Source: Tsuneonella sediminis (GTDB lineage Bacteria > Pseudomonadota > Alphaproteobacteria > Sphingomonadales > Sphingomonadaceae). Taken from it: DNA of 64,000 nucleotides. Under the pieces are notes generated by a model. The model searched no databases. It was not told where the DNA came from and worked only from the letters and a program-made list of their open reading frames with translations. Positions 7,882 through 16,922 of this stretch are shown here, in pieces. Position 1 is the stretch's first letter. Every line of letters begins with the position of its first letter. The stretch covers positions 1,178,001-1,242,000 of the forward strand of contig NZ_JBNCBU010000001.1 in assembly GCF_051912845.1 (NCBI RefSeq). The letters are read 5' to 3'. The position numbers and the translations under genes were made by a program.

Positions 7882-8342
7882 TGACTATGCGAAAGACACC
7901 CTCTCGCCCCTTCCTGACGACGCTGAGCACGGTCCTGCTGGCCGCCTGCACCGGCGCGGCGCAGGCGGCCACCTATACGATGTACCGTGATCCGGGTTGC
8001 GGTTGCTGCCTCGCCTGGGCGGCGCACATGGAACAGGGCGAAAAGCACGAGGTAATCTCTGTCGATCATCCCGACATGGCCGCGGTGAAGGCGCAGCACG
8101 GCGTGCCCGAGGACCTGCGCTCGTGCCATACGATGATCGCGGGCCGATTTGTCATCGAGGGCCATGTACCCGCGACCGATGTCGAGCGACTTCTGGCCGA
8201 GGAGCCCGACTGGGTAGAAGGCCTCGCCGTCGCCGGAATGCCGCTGGGTTCGCCGGGCATGGAGGCAGGCGGACGGGTGCAGCCCTACCAGGTGATCGCC
8301 TTCGGGGACGGCCGGCGCGAGGTCTTTGCGTCTTATCCCTGA
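7881..8342 (+). CDS. DUF411 metal-binding protein
   Basis: A 153-residue exported protein of the DUF411 family, recurrent in copper and cadmium resistance operons. An N-terminal signal (possible lipobox LAAC, Cys23) precedes a thioredoxin-like core with the CGCC motif (residues 40-43, DPGCGCCLAWAAHM) and a conserved LRSCHTMIAGRFVIEGHVP stretch that supplies further Cys and His ligands. Two in-frame ATGs lie close together (7881 and 7887). It is likely a periplasmic copper chaperone acting between the lipoprotein before it and the P-type ATPase after it. Confidence 0.85.
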   Translation: MTMRKTPSRPFLTTLSTVLLAACTGAAQAATYTMYRDPGCGCCLAWAAHMEQGEKHEVISVDHPDMAAVKAQHGVPEDLRSCHTMIAGRFVIEGHVPATDVERLLAEEPDWVEGLAVAGMPLGSPGMEAGGRVQPYQVIAFGDGRREVFASYP

Positions 8343-8381
8343 TCCCCGATGCCCGCTCGTCCCGAGCCGAGGAGACACTCG

Positions 8382-10754
8382 ATGAATTACTGCGACACGC
8401 ACACGTCGCACGATGGCAAGGCCGAGGGGACCGCGATCGACCCGGTGTGCGGGATGAGCGTGACGATCGCCGACGCCGCCCACGTCGCCGAGCATGACGG
8501 CGCGGCCCATTACTTCTGTTCGGCCCGGTGCAAGGACAGGTTCGTCGCCGACCCCCGCCACTACCTGTCCGGCGCGCATCTTGACCAGGTCGAGGACCTG
8601 CCGGAGGGCGCCGTATATACCTGCCCGATGCATCCCGAGATCCGCCAGGTCGGTCCGGGGAGCTGCCCGATCTGCGGAATGGCGCTGGAACCCGAGACCG
8701 TAAGCCTCGACGACGGCCCTGACCCCGAACTCGTCGACATGTCCCGCCGTTTCCGGATCAGCGCGATCTTCACGCTGCCGCTGTTCGTCTACGCCATGGG
8801 CGACATGGTGCCGGGACTCCGGTTCGACCAGCTCGTCGAACCTGCCCGTGCGCAGTGGGTGCAGTTCGTCCTGGCAACCCCGGTGGTGCTCTGGGGCGGC
8901 TGGCCCTTTTTCGAACGGGCGTGGCAGTCGCTCCAGACCCGCAATCTCAACATGTTCACCCTGATCGGGTTCGGTGTCGCGATCGCCTACCTGTTCAGCC
9001 TGGTCGCGACGCTGCTGCCGGACGTCTTTCCGGCCACCTTTCGCGACCACTCTGGCAGGGTCGGGGTCTACTACGAGGCCGCCGCCGTCATCACCACGCT
9101 GGTGCTTCTGGGCCAGGTCCTCGAACTCAAGGCGCGCAGGTCGACCTCGAGCGCGCTGCGGGCGCTGCTCGAGCTCGCCCCGCCGACCGCAATCAAGATC
9201 TTCTCGGACGGGGACGAGCGTGAAGTGACGCTCGAGCAACTGGCGGCGGGGGACCTGCTGCGCGTCCGGCCGGGCGACAAGGTGCCGGTCGACGGCGAGA
9301 TCACCGAAGGCGCTAGCACGATCGACGAATCGATGATCAGCGGCGAGCCGCTGCCGGCCGCCAAGGCCGCGGGCGATCTGGTGATCGGCGGGACGGTCAA
9401 CCAGACCGGCGGGTTCGTGATGCGCGCAAGCGCTGTCGGCAAAGACACGATGCTCGCGAAGATCGTGCAGATGGTCGCCGAAGCACAGCGCAACCGCGCC
9501 CCGATCCAGCGCCTGGCCGACCGGGTCGCCGCATGGTTCGTCCCCGCCGTGGTGATCGTCGCGGTCGCTACCTTTATCGCCTGGGCCGTCTGGGGACCGT
9601 TCCCGGCGCTCGCCTATGCTCTCGTCAACGCGATCGCGGTCCTCATCATCGCGTGTCCATGCGCGCTCGGGCTGGCGACCCCGATGTCGATCATGACGGG
9701 GACCGGCAAGGGCGCCCAGCACGGCATCCTCATCCGCAATGCCGAAGCGCTCGAGACGCTGGAGAAGATCGATACGCTGGTGATCGACAAGACCGGTACA
9801 ATCACGATGGGCAAGCCCGACCTGATGTCGGCAACCCCGCGCGAAGGGATCGAAGAGGTTGAATTCCTATCCGCTGTCGCCGCGGTCGAGGCGGGCAGCG
9901 AGCATCCGCTGGCTCACGCCATCGTCGAGGGCGCCAGGACGCGCGGTATCGCGGTCCGGTCCGCGACCAATCTCGCGTCGACCACCGGCGAGGGCGTCGA
10001 GGCGCAGGTCGGCGGGCGCCGGGTCGCGATTGGTAACGAGAAGCTGATGCGGCGGCTGGGCATCGACGACGAGGGCTGGCTTGGCTCTGCCGAAGCTACG
10101 CGCGCGCAAGGCCAGACGGTCATGTTCGTCGCTTTCGATTCCACGCCTGCGGGGCTGATCGCGGTCGCCGATCCGATCAAGCCGACGAGCGCGGCGGCGA
10201 TCCGGGCCCTGCGCGCGCGGGGCATCGCGGTCGTCATGCTGACCGGCGACAGCCGCGCCACCGCCGAGGCCGTCGCGGGCCAGCTCGGCATCGAGGACAT
10301 CGAGGCGAATGTCTCGCCCGAGGACAAGCATCGCCGGGTCGAGGCGCTGAAGGCTTCGGGCAAGCGAGTGGCCATGGCGGGCGACGGGATCAACGACGCC
10401 CCCGCCCTTGCCGCCGCCGACGTCGGCATTGCCATGGGCACCGGTACCGACGTCGCTATCGAAAGCGCGGACGTGACTCTCGTTCGCGGCGATCTTGCAG
10501 GCGTGCTCCAGGCCATCGTCCTGTCGCGGGCGACGATGCGCAACATTCGGCAGAACCTGTGGTTCGCGTTTGGCTACAACGCGCTGGGCATACCCGTCGC
10601 GGCGGGGGTCCTGTTCCCGGCGTTCGGCCTCTTGCTCAACCCGATGATCGCGGCGGCGGCGATGAGCTTTTCCTCGGTCTCGGTGATCGCCAACGCGCTG
10701 CGCCTTCGCGGATTGCGCCTTCCGGTCCTCGCGGCCCAGGTCAGACCGGCCTGA
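8382..10754 (+). CDS. Copper/silver-exporting P1B-type ATPase with YHS domain
   Basis: ATP-driven Cu(I)/Ag(I) exporter of the inner membrane, 790 residues. Instead of HMA domains it has an N-terminal YHS domain (about residues 20-60, IDPVCGM and YFCSARCKDRF) and a heavy-metal-binding Cys/His/Met module (YTCPMHPEI and CPICGMALEP). Catalytic features: CPC at 425-427 in the transport helix, phosphorylated DKTGT at Asp469, MLTGDS, and GDGINDAPAL near 667. ATG 8382 follows a GAGGAG site; upstream in-frame codons have none. It is the last gene of the copper operon, 60 bases before tRNA-Gln. Named copA, copB, actP or silP in other genomes. Confidence 0.92.
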   Translation: MNYCDTHTSHDGKAEGTAIDPVCGMSVTIADAAHVAEHDGAAHYFCSARCKDRFVADPRHYLSGAHLDQVEDLPEGAVYTCPMHPEIRQVGPGSCPICGMALEPETVSLDDGPDPELVDMSRRFRISAIFTLPLFVYAMGDMVPGLRFDQLVEPARAQWVQFVLATPVVLWGGWPFFERAWQSLQTRNLNMFTLIGFGVAIAYLFSLVATLLPDVFPATFRDHSGRVGVYYEAAAVITTLVLLGQVLELKARRSTSSALRALLELAPPTAIKIFSDGDEREVTLEQLAAGDLLRVRPGDKVPVDGEITEGASTIDESMISGEPLPAAKAAGDLVIGGTVNQTGGFVMRASAVGKDTMLAKIVQMVAEAQRNRAPIQRLADRVAAWFVPAVVIVAVATFIAWAVWGPFPALAYALVNAIAVLIIACPCALGLATPMSIMTGTGKGAQHGILIRNAEALETLEKIDTLVIDKTGTITMGKPDLMSATPREGIEEVEFLSAVAAVEAGSEHPLAHAIVEGARTRGIAVRSATNLASTTGEGVEAQVGGRRVAIGNEKLMRRLGIDDEGWLGSAEATRAQGQTVMFVAFDSTPAGLIAVADPIKPTSAAAIRALRARGIAVVMLTGDSRATAEAVAGQLGIEDIEANVSPEDKHRRVEALKASGKRVAMAGDGINDAPALAAADVGIAMGTGTDVAIESADVTLVRGDLAGVLQAIVLSRATMRNIRQNLWFAFGYNALGIPVAAGVLFPAFGLLLNPMIAAAAMSFSSVSVIANALRLRGLRLPVLAAQVRPA

Positions 10755-11089
10755 ACGGCGAACGCCCTCGCCGGGGAACGGCACGGAGCGCGGGAACGAC
10801 ATTCGCCGGGAAGTGGATGCCCCGCAAGGATTCGAACCTTGATTGACGGAGTCAGAGTCCGCTCTCTTACCATTAGAGGACGGGGCATCATCGTGCTGCC
10901 GGCGGCGAGCCGCCTGGCGAGGGGGCGCACTTAGTTTCGCTTGGCGCGCGGGTCAAGGCCGAGTGCGCGCTTACCGCCGCGCGCGCCGCACCGTCCGGCT
11001 TGCCGCGCGCCCGCTCCGCCGCTAGCATCGGCGCCAGGTCCCCGCGTCATCTGGGTCACGTGGCGCGGGAGGAACAGAAAGTATTGAAA
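10755..11089. other. 335-base gap holding tRNA-Gln
   Basis: Between the copper ATPase and ppx the only gene is the minus-strand tRNA-Gln. There is no integrase, no repeated tRNA 3' end and no transposase. Bases 10888-11060 show nothing beyond leader sequence for the ppx gene. Confidence 0.5.
10814..10887 (-). tRNA. tRNA-Gln(CTG)
   Basis: On the minus strand a 7-base acceptor stem TGCCCCG/CGGGGCA closes around a D-arm, an anticodon stem GCGGA/TCCGT and a 7-base loop CTCTGAC with anticodon CTG (reads CAG, glutamine). The T-arm contains GGTTCGAATCC, and CCA is encoded at 10814-10816. Length 74 bases. Confidence 0.95.
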
Positions 11090-12244
11090 ATGGCGGATCA
11101 TTTTCCGCCGGACACACAAAGGAACACGGGAAGGAAGACTGGCGGCAACAGGGGCAGATCGTCCGGCAAGGTAGCCGATTTCCGCTACAAGCGCCCCTCG
11201 CAGTCTAACCTACCGAAGGCCGTGACCAGCGGTCGCCAGGCGAGTTCGCCCGATCGCACTGCGCGACGTCAGGCTTACGCTGCGCTCGACCTCGGCACCA
11301 ACAACTGCCGGCTGCTGATCGCCCGCCCGGAAGGCGAGAACTTCACCGTCATCGACGCGTTCAGCCGGGTCGTGCGCCTCGGCGAGGGTCTCGCCGCCAG
11401 CGGCAGGTTGAGCGACGCGGCGATGGACCGCGCGCTGGGCGCACTCCACGTCTGCGCCGAGAAGCTGCGCCGCAGGAACGTATTCCTTGCCCGCTCGGTG
11501 GCGACCGAAGCGTGCCGCCGGGCCGCGAACGGCGAAGCGTTCATCGACCGCGTGCGCGCCGAAACGGGAATCGCGCTCGACATCATCTCGGCGCAGGAGG
11601 AGGCCCGCCTCGCCGTGCTGGGTTGCCACATCCTGCTCGAAAGCGGGCACGGTCCTGCGGTCATCTTCGATATCGGCGGCGGCTCGACCGAGCTCGTCCT
11701 GATCGAACCCGGCGAGACCGTGCCGCGCATCATCGACTGGGCCAGCGTCCCCTGGGGGGTTGTCTCGCTCACCGACACGGTCGGCCGCGACGAGGGTGCC
11801 CGCGAAGCCGATCGGATCGAGCGGTACCAGCGGATGCGGATGCTGGTCAGCGACAGCTTCGCGCCCTTTGCCGAGCGGGTCGCGGACGCATCGCGGGCCG
11901 ACGACATTCGCCTTCTGGGAACGAGCGGGACGGTGACCACGCTCGCCAGTCTTCATCTCGAGCTGCCGCAATACGACCGCCGCGCGGTCGACGGGCTGAT
12001 CGTGCCGTCCGAATCGATGCGCGGAATCACGGCGCGGCTGTCGGTGATGGCGCCCGAGGAGCGGCGGCAGCTGCCCTGCATCGGCAACGACCGGGCCGAT
12101 CTTGTCGTGGCCGGCTGTGCCATCCTCGATTCGATCCTCGATATCTGGCCTGCCGAACGGCTCGGCGTCGCGGATCGCGGCATCCGCGAGGGAATCCTGC
12201 GCAGCCTGATGGCGGGCTTCCCCGCCCCGGCGGGCGACAAGTGA
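11090..12244 (+). CDS. ppx: Ppx/GppA exopolyphosphatase family protein
   Basis: Hydrolyses inorganic polyphosphate and/or pppGpp; an ASKHA-fold phosphatase. The 384-residue product begins with a basic, Lys/Arg-rich leader (about 60 residues) that precedes the conserved phosphate-1 loop AALDLGTNNCRLLIA; later motifs are FDIGGGSTELV and LGTSGTVTTLASL. ATG 11090 sits after a GGAGGA site; a TTG at 11084 is an alternative. Next to rlmE, ten bases downstream, a common alphaproteobacterial pair. Exopolyphosphatase and guanosine pentaphosphatase roles cannot be separated by sequence. Confidence 0.88.
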   Translation: MADHFPPDTQRNTGRKTGGNRGRSSGKVADFRYKRPSQSNLPKAVTSGRQASSPDRTARRQAYAALDLGTNNCRLLIARPEGENFTVIDAFSRVVRLGEGLAASGRLSDAAMDRALGALHVCAEKLRRRNVFLARSVATEACRRAANGEAFIDRVRAETGIALDIISAQEEARLAVLGCHILLESGHGPAVIFDIGGGSTELVLIEPGETVPRIIDWASVPWGVVSLTDTVGRDEGAREADRIERYQRMRMLVSDSFAPFAERVADASRADDIRLLGTSGTVTTLASLHLELPQYDRRAVDGLIVPSESMRGITARLSVMAPEERRQLPCIGNDRADLVVAGCAILDSILDIWPAERLGVADRGIREGILRSLMAGFPAPAGDK

Positions 12245-12254
12245 GGGCGGGCGC

Positions 12255-12917
12255 ATGAGCCGGTCGGGCAAGGATCCCGGCAAGCGGGTGAAGACCGCGC
12301 GCGGACGCACCGCGTCATCGAACCGCTGGCTGTCGCGCCAGCTCAACGATCCCTACGTCAAGCAGGCCAAGGCCGAAGGGTACCGCAGCCGGGCGGCGTA
12401 CAAGCTGATCGAACTCGACGAGAAATTCGCGGTGCTCAAGGGCGCGAAGCGGGTGGTCGACCTTGGCGTGGCCCCCGGCGGCTGGGCGCAGGTCGTCCGC
12501 AAGAAGCGGCCCCAGGCCGCGCTCGTCGGGATCGACCTTCTGCCAACCGAGCCGCTCGAGGGGGCGACCTTCCTCGAGATGGACTTCATGGCGGACCACG
12601 CTCCGGATGCGCTGGTGGAGGCGCTCGGCGGCAGGGCGGACCTGGTCCTGTCGGACATGGCGGCCAACACGGTCGGCCACAAGGCCACCGATCACTTGCG
12701 CACGATGGGCCTGGTGGAAGCGGCCGCGTGGTTCGCGGTGGAGAACCTGGAGCCGGGCGGCGGGTTCATCGCCAAGGTTTTCGCGGGCGGGACCGACGCC
12801 GACATCCTCGCGCTGCTGAAAAAGCACTTCCGGACCGTCAAGCACGCCAAGCCGCCAGCGAGCCGCAAGGACTCGAGCGAATGGTACGTGATCGCGCAGG
12901 GGTTCAAGGGAACGTAA
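12255..12917 (+). CDS. rlmE: 23S rRNA (U2552-2'-O)-methyltransferase RlmE
   Basis: SAM-dependent methyltransferase modifying U2552 of 23S rRNA in the large-subunit A-site; also called FtsJ or RrmJ. The 220-residue product has the SAM-binding motif VVDLGVAPGGWAQ, the LVLSDMAANTVGHK catalytic segment, and the Lys and Glu of the K-D-K-E tetrad in GGFIAKVFAGG and SSEWYV. An N-terminal basic extension, rich in Arg, Ser and Lys, would contact rRNA. It lies directly after ppx and is probably co-transcribed with it. Confidence 0.93.
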   Translation: MSRSGKDPGKRVKTARGRTASSNRWLSRQLNDPYVKQAKAEGYRSRAAYKLIELDEKFAVLKGAKRVVDLGVAPGGWAQVVRKKRPQAALVGIDLLPTEPLEGATFLEMDFMADHAPDALVEALGGRADLVLSDMAANTVGHKATDHLRTMGLVEAAAWFAVENLEPGGGFIAKVFAGGTDADILALLKKHFRTVKHAKPPASRKDSSEWYVIAQGFKGT

Positions 12918-13031
12918 TCTCGCGCCGGCGATTGCCAGAGAGATCGACAGGGAGAGCGCTCGGCGCTGTTACCGTCTTCAAGATGGGTGCAAACGCGTCA
13001 GACCATCGGGACGACCAGTCAGGAGTCGCGC

Positions 13032-13163
13032 ATGGAAGCCCGCCACGTCATCGCCTACGGCTTGATAATACTGCTGGCTCTCGCCGGCGCCGCCCTCGTC
13101 GCGCAATGGCGACACCGGTCTCGCGCGCATCGCCGCGCCATGCGGGGACGCGCGGGAGACTGA
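13032..13163 (+). CDS. 43-residue single-helix membrane peptide
   Basis: A short frame: ATG at 13032, TGA ending at 13163. AGGAG lies seven bases upstream of the ATG. The product has one hydrophobic helix (about residues 6-26, VIAYGLIILLALAGAALVAQW) and then a strongly basic tail rich in Arg and His, so an N-out/C-in topology is expected. It sits in the otherwise empty 290 bases between rlmE and a convergent cytochrome c gene. I recognise no family. The ribosome site and clear topology support it; its small size keeps confidence moderate. Confidence 0.5.
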   Translation: MEARHVIAYGLIILLALAGAALVAQWRHRSRAHRRAMRGRAGD

Positions 13164-13208
13164 TCGGAGATGGCTGCCGGACGCTTGCCGAGCGGCCGGC
13201 GGGGGCGG

Positions 13209-13898
13209 TCAGTTGACGACCGCCTTTTCCTTGCCGGCGACCGGCTGGTCCATGCCCATCGCGCCGGCGGCCTCGGGCGCCTCGGCCGGCTCGCCCTCGA
13301 CCGCGCCGGGTCCGGCGCCCGGCGGCGTTTCGCCATCGGCACCCTCGACCGCCGCGGGAGCGGCGGGGGTCGGAAGCGCCGGTCCGCCGCCCTGCTCACG
13401 CATGTAAAGGATGATGTTCGCCCGGTCCTGCGCGTTCGACAGGCCCGCGAAGCTCATCTTCGTGCCGGCGGCGAACGCCTTGGGGCTCTTGAGCCAGGCG
13501 TCCATGTTCTCGTAGGTCCAGTCGCCGCCGTGACCCGACAGCGCGCTCGAGTACGCGAAGCCCGCCGCGTGCTTGCCGATCGGCTTGCCCAGCACGCCGT
13601 AGAGGTTGGGTCCCTGTTTGGCGCCGCCGCCCTGATCGAACGTGTGGCAGGTGCCGCAGCGGCCCTGCGCCGCCTTCTCGCCCGCGGCGGCATCGCCCGA
13701 GGCGAGCAGCGTCGCGAGGTCCGGACCCGATTCGCCGCCCTCGCCTTCCTCGACCACGCCCTCGATGGGATAGCCCATCTCGTGCGGGCGGTGGGGCTTG
13801 TCGGCCGTGAAGTACTTCGCGCTCACGCTCGACAGGCCGAGCGCGACGATGCCGGAGAACAGGACCCAGCCGGCGGCGGTATTGAAACGATCGTCCAT
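13209..13898 (-). CDS. Membrane-anchored cytochrome c (CycM/c552 type)
   Basis: Electron carrier between the bc1 complex and terminal oxidase. The 229-residue product has an uncleaved N-terminal anchor (about residues 10-27), a class I cytochrome c domain with haem motif CGTCH (81-85), GPNLYGVLGKPIG, and a Met ligand in GTKMSFAGL. A long Pro/Ala/Glu/Gly tail (after about residue 175) is unusual but is seen in related sphingomonad proteins. It is divergent from pheA, an arrangement often seen in Alphaproteobacteria. Confidence 0.88.
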   Translation of the reverse strand: MDDRFNTAAGWVLFSGIVALGLSSVSAKYFTADKPHRPHEMGYPIEGVVEEGEGGESGPDLATLLASGDAAAGEKAAQGRCGTCHTFDQGGGAKQGPNLYGVLGKPIGKHAAGFAYSSALSGHGGDWTYENMDAWLKSPKAFAAGTKMSFAGLSNAQDRANIILYMREQGGGPALPTPAAPAAVEGADGETPPGAGPGAVEGEPAEAPEAAGAMGMDQPVAGKEKAVVN

Positions 13899-14046
13899 GC
13901 GTGCAGTGATCCGCGATTAGGAGTGAACGTGCGGGTTTGCGCCGCGCTCTAGTCAGCGCGGCCACCGCGCGCAAGGGCCAGTTGGCCGGGGAAGTCGCTT
14001 GCCGCGTGAACTGCCCGCAGCTACGCGCCCGGCCGGAGACCCGGAA

Positions 14047-14943
14047 ATGGCGATGAACAGTTTTCCCACCCCCGCGCGCGCCATGGTCGAGGCGATGCAG
14101 GCATCGGCCGCCGACGATCCCGCGCGCGCCGTGGCGTTCGCGGGCGCGCCGGGCGCGAACTCGCACCGCGCCGCGCTCGAGATGGTCCCGGGCTGTCTGC
14201 CGCTGCCGTGCTTCTCGTTCGAGGACGCTATCGACGCGGTAAAGGCGGGGCGCGCCGGCTGCGCGGCGATCCCGATCGAAAACAGCCAGCACGGCCGGGT
14301 GGCCGACATCCACTTCCTTCTGCCCGAAAGCGGGCTGAATATCGTCGGCGAGCATTTCCTGCGCATCAATCACGCGCTGATGGCACTCGGCGACGGCCCG
14401 TTCGAGGCGGTCTACAGCCACCCGCAGGCGCTCGGCCAGTCGCGTCATTACCTGCGCGAGCGGGGAATCGTGCCGCTGAGCTTTGCCGATACGGCGGCGG
14501 CTGCCGCCCATGTCGCCGAGCGGGGCGAGACCGCGATCGCCGCGATCGCACCCCCGCTCGCCGCCGAGCTCTACGGCCTGAAGATCGTCGAGACCGACGT
14601 GGAGGACGCGCCCGACAACACCACGCGGTTCCTCCTGCTCGCCTCCGATGCGCTGGACCCGGCGAGCATCGGCAGGACCGCGATCACGACGTTCGTGTTC
14701 GAGGTCAAGAACGTGCCCGCCGCGCTCTACAAGGCGATGGGGGGGTTCGCGACGAACGGCGTCAACATGACCAAGCTCGAAAGCTACCAGGCGGGCGCGA
14801 GCTTTTCCGCAACGATGTTTTACGCCGACATCATCGGCGCGCCGGGCGAAGCGGCGGTCGACCGGGCGCTCGAGGAACTCGCGTTCCATTGCAAGGAATT
14901 GCGCATGCTCGGGACATACCCGCAGGAGCGTGCGCGCGGCTAG
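14047..14943 (+). CDS. pheA: Prephenate dehydratase
   Basis: Converts prephenate to phenylpyruvate in phenylalanine synthesis. The 298-residue monofunctional enzyme has the PDT domain (about residues 25-205), with AFAGAPGANSHRAA, IPIENSQHGRVADIH and DNTTRFLLLA, and a C-terminal ACT regulatory domain with NVPAALYKAMGGFATNGVNMTKLESY (phenylalanine binding, feedback control). ATG 14047 is preceded by GGAG; the longer frame from 13999 lacks a good site. It is upstream of, and nearly touches, the DUF4129-like gene. Confidence 0.92.
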   Translation: MAMNSFPTPARAMVEAMQASAADDPARAVAFAGAPGANSHRAALEMVPGCLPLPCFSFEDAIDAVKAGRAGCAAIPIENSQHGRVADIHFLLPESGLNIVGEHFLRINHALMALGDGPFEAVYSHPQALGQSRHYLRERGIVPLSFADTAAAAAHVAERGETAIAAIAPPLAAELYGLKIVETDVEDAPDNTTRFLLLASDALDPASIGRTAITTFVFEVKNVPAALYKAMGGFATNGVNMTKLESYQAGASFSATMFYADIIGAPGEAAVDRALEELAFHCKELRMLGTYPQERARG

Positions 14944-15651
14944 TTGCGCGGCCCTGTGCGGCATGTCACGACGCCATCCGTGACGGCATCGGTTCCCGGG
15001 GGCGCGGCCAGTCCTGGCGACGCGGCGAGCGCCTGGGTGGCGGTGCGCGCTGACGAGGCAATCCAGTACGCCCCGGTTCTCGCCCCCCGGGCTGCGCCGC
15101 CCGAGCCGCCGGGCTGGCTGGACGCGATCTTTCGCGCGCTTGGCGCACTGCTCGAACCGGTCGGCCGCGCGCTGGGCCTGAGCTGGCCCGTATTCAAGTG
15201 GGTGCTGCTCGCGGTGGGCGCGGCCCTGGTGGCCCTGCTCGTCTGGCGCATGGTCGCGCCGCTCGTCTTCTGGCGGCCGGGGTCCGGTTCCGGCAGCGAG
15301 GACGAGCCGGGATGGGTGCCGGGATCGGGTGCCGCACTCGCACTGCTCGACGACGCCGACGGACTCGCCGCGCAAGGGCGATTCGACGAGGCGGTCCACC
15401 TGCTGCTCCTGCGCAGCGTCGGCCAGATCGTCGCGGCGCGTCCCGACCTCGTCGAGCCGGCGACGACCGCGCGCGAGCTGGCTTCGATTTCGGAGCTGCC
15501 GGATGCCGCGCGCGCCGCGTTCGGCACCATCGCGAACCGGGTCGAGCAGAGCATCTTCGCGCTGCGTTCGCTCGGCCCGGACGACTGGCAGGCCGCCCGC
15601 GCCGCCTATGCCGACTTCGCGCTCGCCCCGCTGGCGGGGTCCGCGCGATGA
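14944..15651 (+). CDS. DUF4129-like membrane protein
   Basis: First gene of a six-gene block with MoxR and DUF58. The 235-residue product has a Pro/Ala-rich N-terminal part, one membrane helix (about residues 83-104, PVFKWVLLAVGAALVALLVWRM), and a cytoplasmic helical domain beginning ALLDDADGLAAQGRFDEAVHLLLLRSV, the usual DUF4129 C-terminal pattern. The start is uncertain: TTG 14944, GTG 14956 and GTG 14980 are in frame and none has a strong ribosome site. It overlaps the next gene by four bases. Biochemical role not established. Confidence 0.65.
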   Translation: MRGPVRHVTTPSVTASVPGGAASPGDAASAWVAVRADEAIQYAPVLAPRAAPPEPPGWLDAIFRALGALLEPVGRALGLSWPVFKWVLLAVGAALVALLVWRMVAPLVFWRPGSGSGSEDEPGWVPGSGAALALLDDADGLAAQGRFDEAVHLLLLRSVGQIVAARPDLVEPATTARELASISELPDAARAAFGTIANRVEQSIFALRSLGPDDWQAARAAYADFALAPLAGSAR

Positions 15652-16922
15652 CGTCCGCGTTCAATCCGCGTACCGTTCTCGGGCTGCTCCTTTTGGGCGC
15701 GGGGACTTTCCTCGCGCTCCTCTGGTTGATCGGCAGGGGCGATACCGGGCCGGGTGTCGACAACGGCGAGGCCCACGCCGCGGCCCACGGATTGACAGGA
15801 TACGCCGGACTGGCCGACATGCTCGACCGGCAGGGATACGTGGTGTCGCGCTCGCGTTCGCAGGGCCGCCTCGACGACGAGGCACTGCTGGTACTGACGC
15901 CCCCTGCAGGGACAGATGCGGACGACCTCGCAAGGATCATCGAGGATCGCCGTTATGCCGGACCGACCCTGGTGATCCTTCCCAAATGGTTCGCGATGCG
16001 GCTTCCCGCATCGGACACAGGCGCGAAGAAGGGCTGGGTCCGCCTCGTCGCCGCATCGGCCCCGGGGTTTGCCGGGGATTTCGAAGACGAGCTTGCAATG
16101 ACGCCCAGGGTTGCGGCGCTTACCGCTGGACCGGCCGACTGGCAGGGTCTCGGCCTATCGGGCGCCCTGCCCGATCGCACGAAGGTGCTCGGTCTCGAAG
16201 ACGGCCCCTGGGCAAGTCTCGTGCGCGATTCCACGGGGCGCGATCTTGTCGCCTATGCCGACGATCGCGGCTGTTACCCGGTGCTCGACGTGGCGGCAGG
16301 GTTCGATCCGCCCGACGAGAATGACTGCGAGCCGAGCAAGTGGAGCGTCATCGTCGCGTTCGAACCGGACCTGTTCAACAATTACGGTCTGGCCGACCGG
16401 GACCGCGCGCTGCTCGCAGCGAAAATCGTCGAGCTCGCGCGCGAGGGCCGGGACCTGCCGATCGTCTTCGACCTCACGCTCGCCGGCCTCTCTGGGCAGC
16501 GCAACCTGCTCACGCTGGCCTTCGCGCCGCCGTTTCTGGCGGCGACGCTCTGCCTGCTTATGGCGCTCGCGATTGTCGGTTGGCGCGCGTTCGGGCGCTT
16601 CGGCCCGCCGGTGGCGGAAAGCCGCACGATCGCGTTCGGCAAGACTCAGCTCGCCGCGAATTCGGCCGGCTTTCTGCGCCGGAGCGGACGGGTGCACCTG
16701 CTTACCGAACCTTATGCCGCCATGATCGCCCGCCGGCTGGCCGGCACACTCGGTCTGCGCAGTGCCGACCCCCAGGCGATCGACTCCGAGCTCGCGCGCC
16801 GCGCGCCGGGCGCGCCGGCCTATTCGGCGCTTGCCGCACGGCTGGGGGCCGCGCGCGGGCCGAACGAGACGCTGCGCGCCGCGCTCGCACTCCACACACT
16901 CGAAAGGACTGTCCGCCCATGA
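15648..16922 (+). CDS. DUF4350 domain membrane protein
   Basis: A 424-residue protein with an N-terminal membrane helix (about 12-27), a periplasmic DUF4350 region (GLADMLDRQGYVV, then LVILPKW), and a second membrane helix near residue 290 (FLAATLCLLMALAIVGW) leading into a cytoplasmic tail. DUF4350 proteins recur between DUF4129 and MoxR genes. It overlaps the gene before it and the MoxR gene after it by four bases each, so the block is translationally coupled. No catalytic residues are recognised. Confidence 0.7.
   Translation: MTSAFNPRTVLGLLLLGAGTFLALLWLIGRGDTGPGVDNGEAHAAAHGLTGYAGLADMLDRQGYVVSRSRSQGRLDDEALLVLTPPAGTDADDLARIIEDRRYAGPTLVILPKWFAMRLPASDTGAKKGWVRLVAASAPGFAGDFEDELAMTPRVAALTAGPADWQGLGLSGALPDRTKVLGLEDGPWASLVRDSTGRDLVAYADDRGCYPVLDVAAGFDPPDENDCEPSKWSVIVAFEPDLFNNYGLADRDRALLAAKIVELAREGRDLPIVFDLTLAGLSGQRNLLTLAFAPPFLAATLCLLMALAIVGWRAFGRFGPPVAESRTIAFGKTQLAANSAGFLRRSGRVHLLTEPYAAMIARRLAGTLGLRSADPQAIDSELARRAPGAPAYSALAARLGAARGPNETLRAALALHTLERTVRP

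Noticed and set aside
10755..11089. Possible integration site at tRNA-Gln
   Set aside because: I found no second copy of the tRNA 3' end near 3567-3621 and no integrase, so an attachment site cannot be supported.
13396..15399. Long minus-strand open frame
   Set aside because: It runs across pheA, the DUF4129-like gene and part of the cytochrome c gene, and encodes no recognisable domain.
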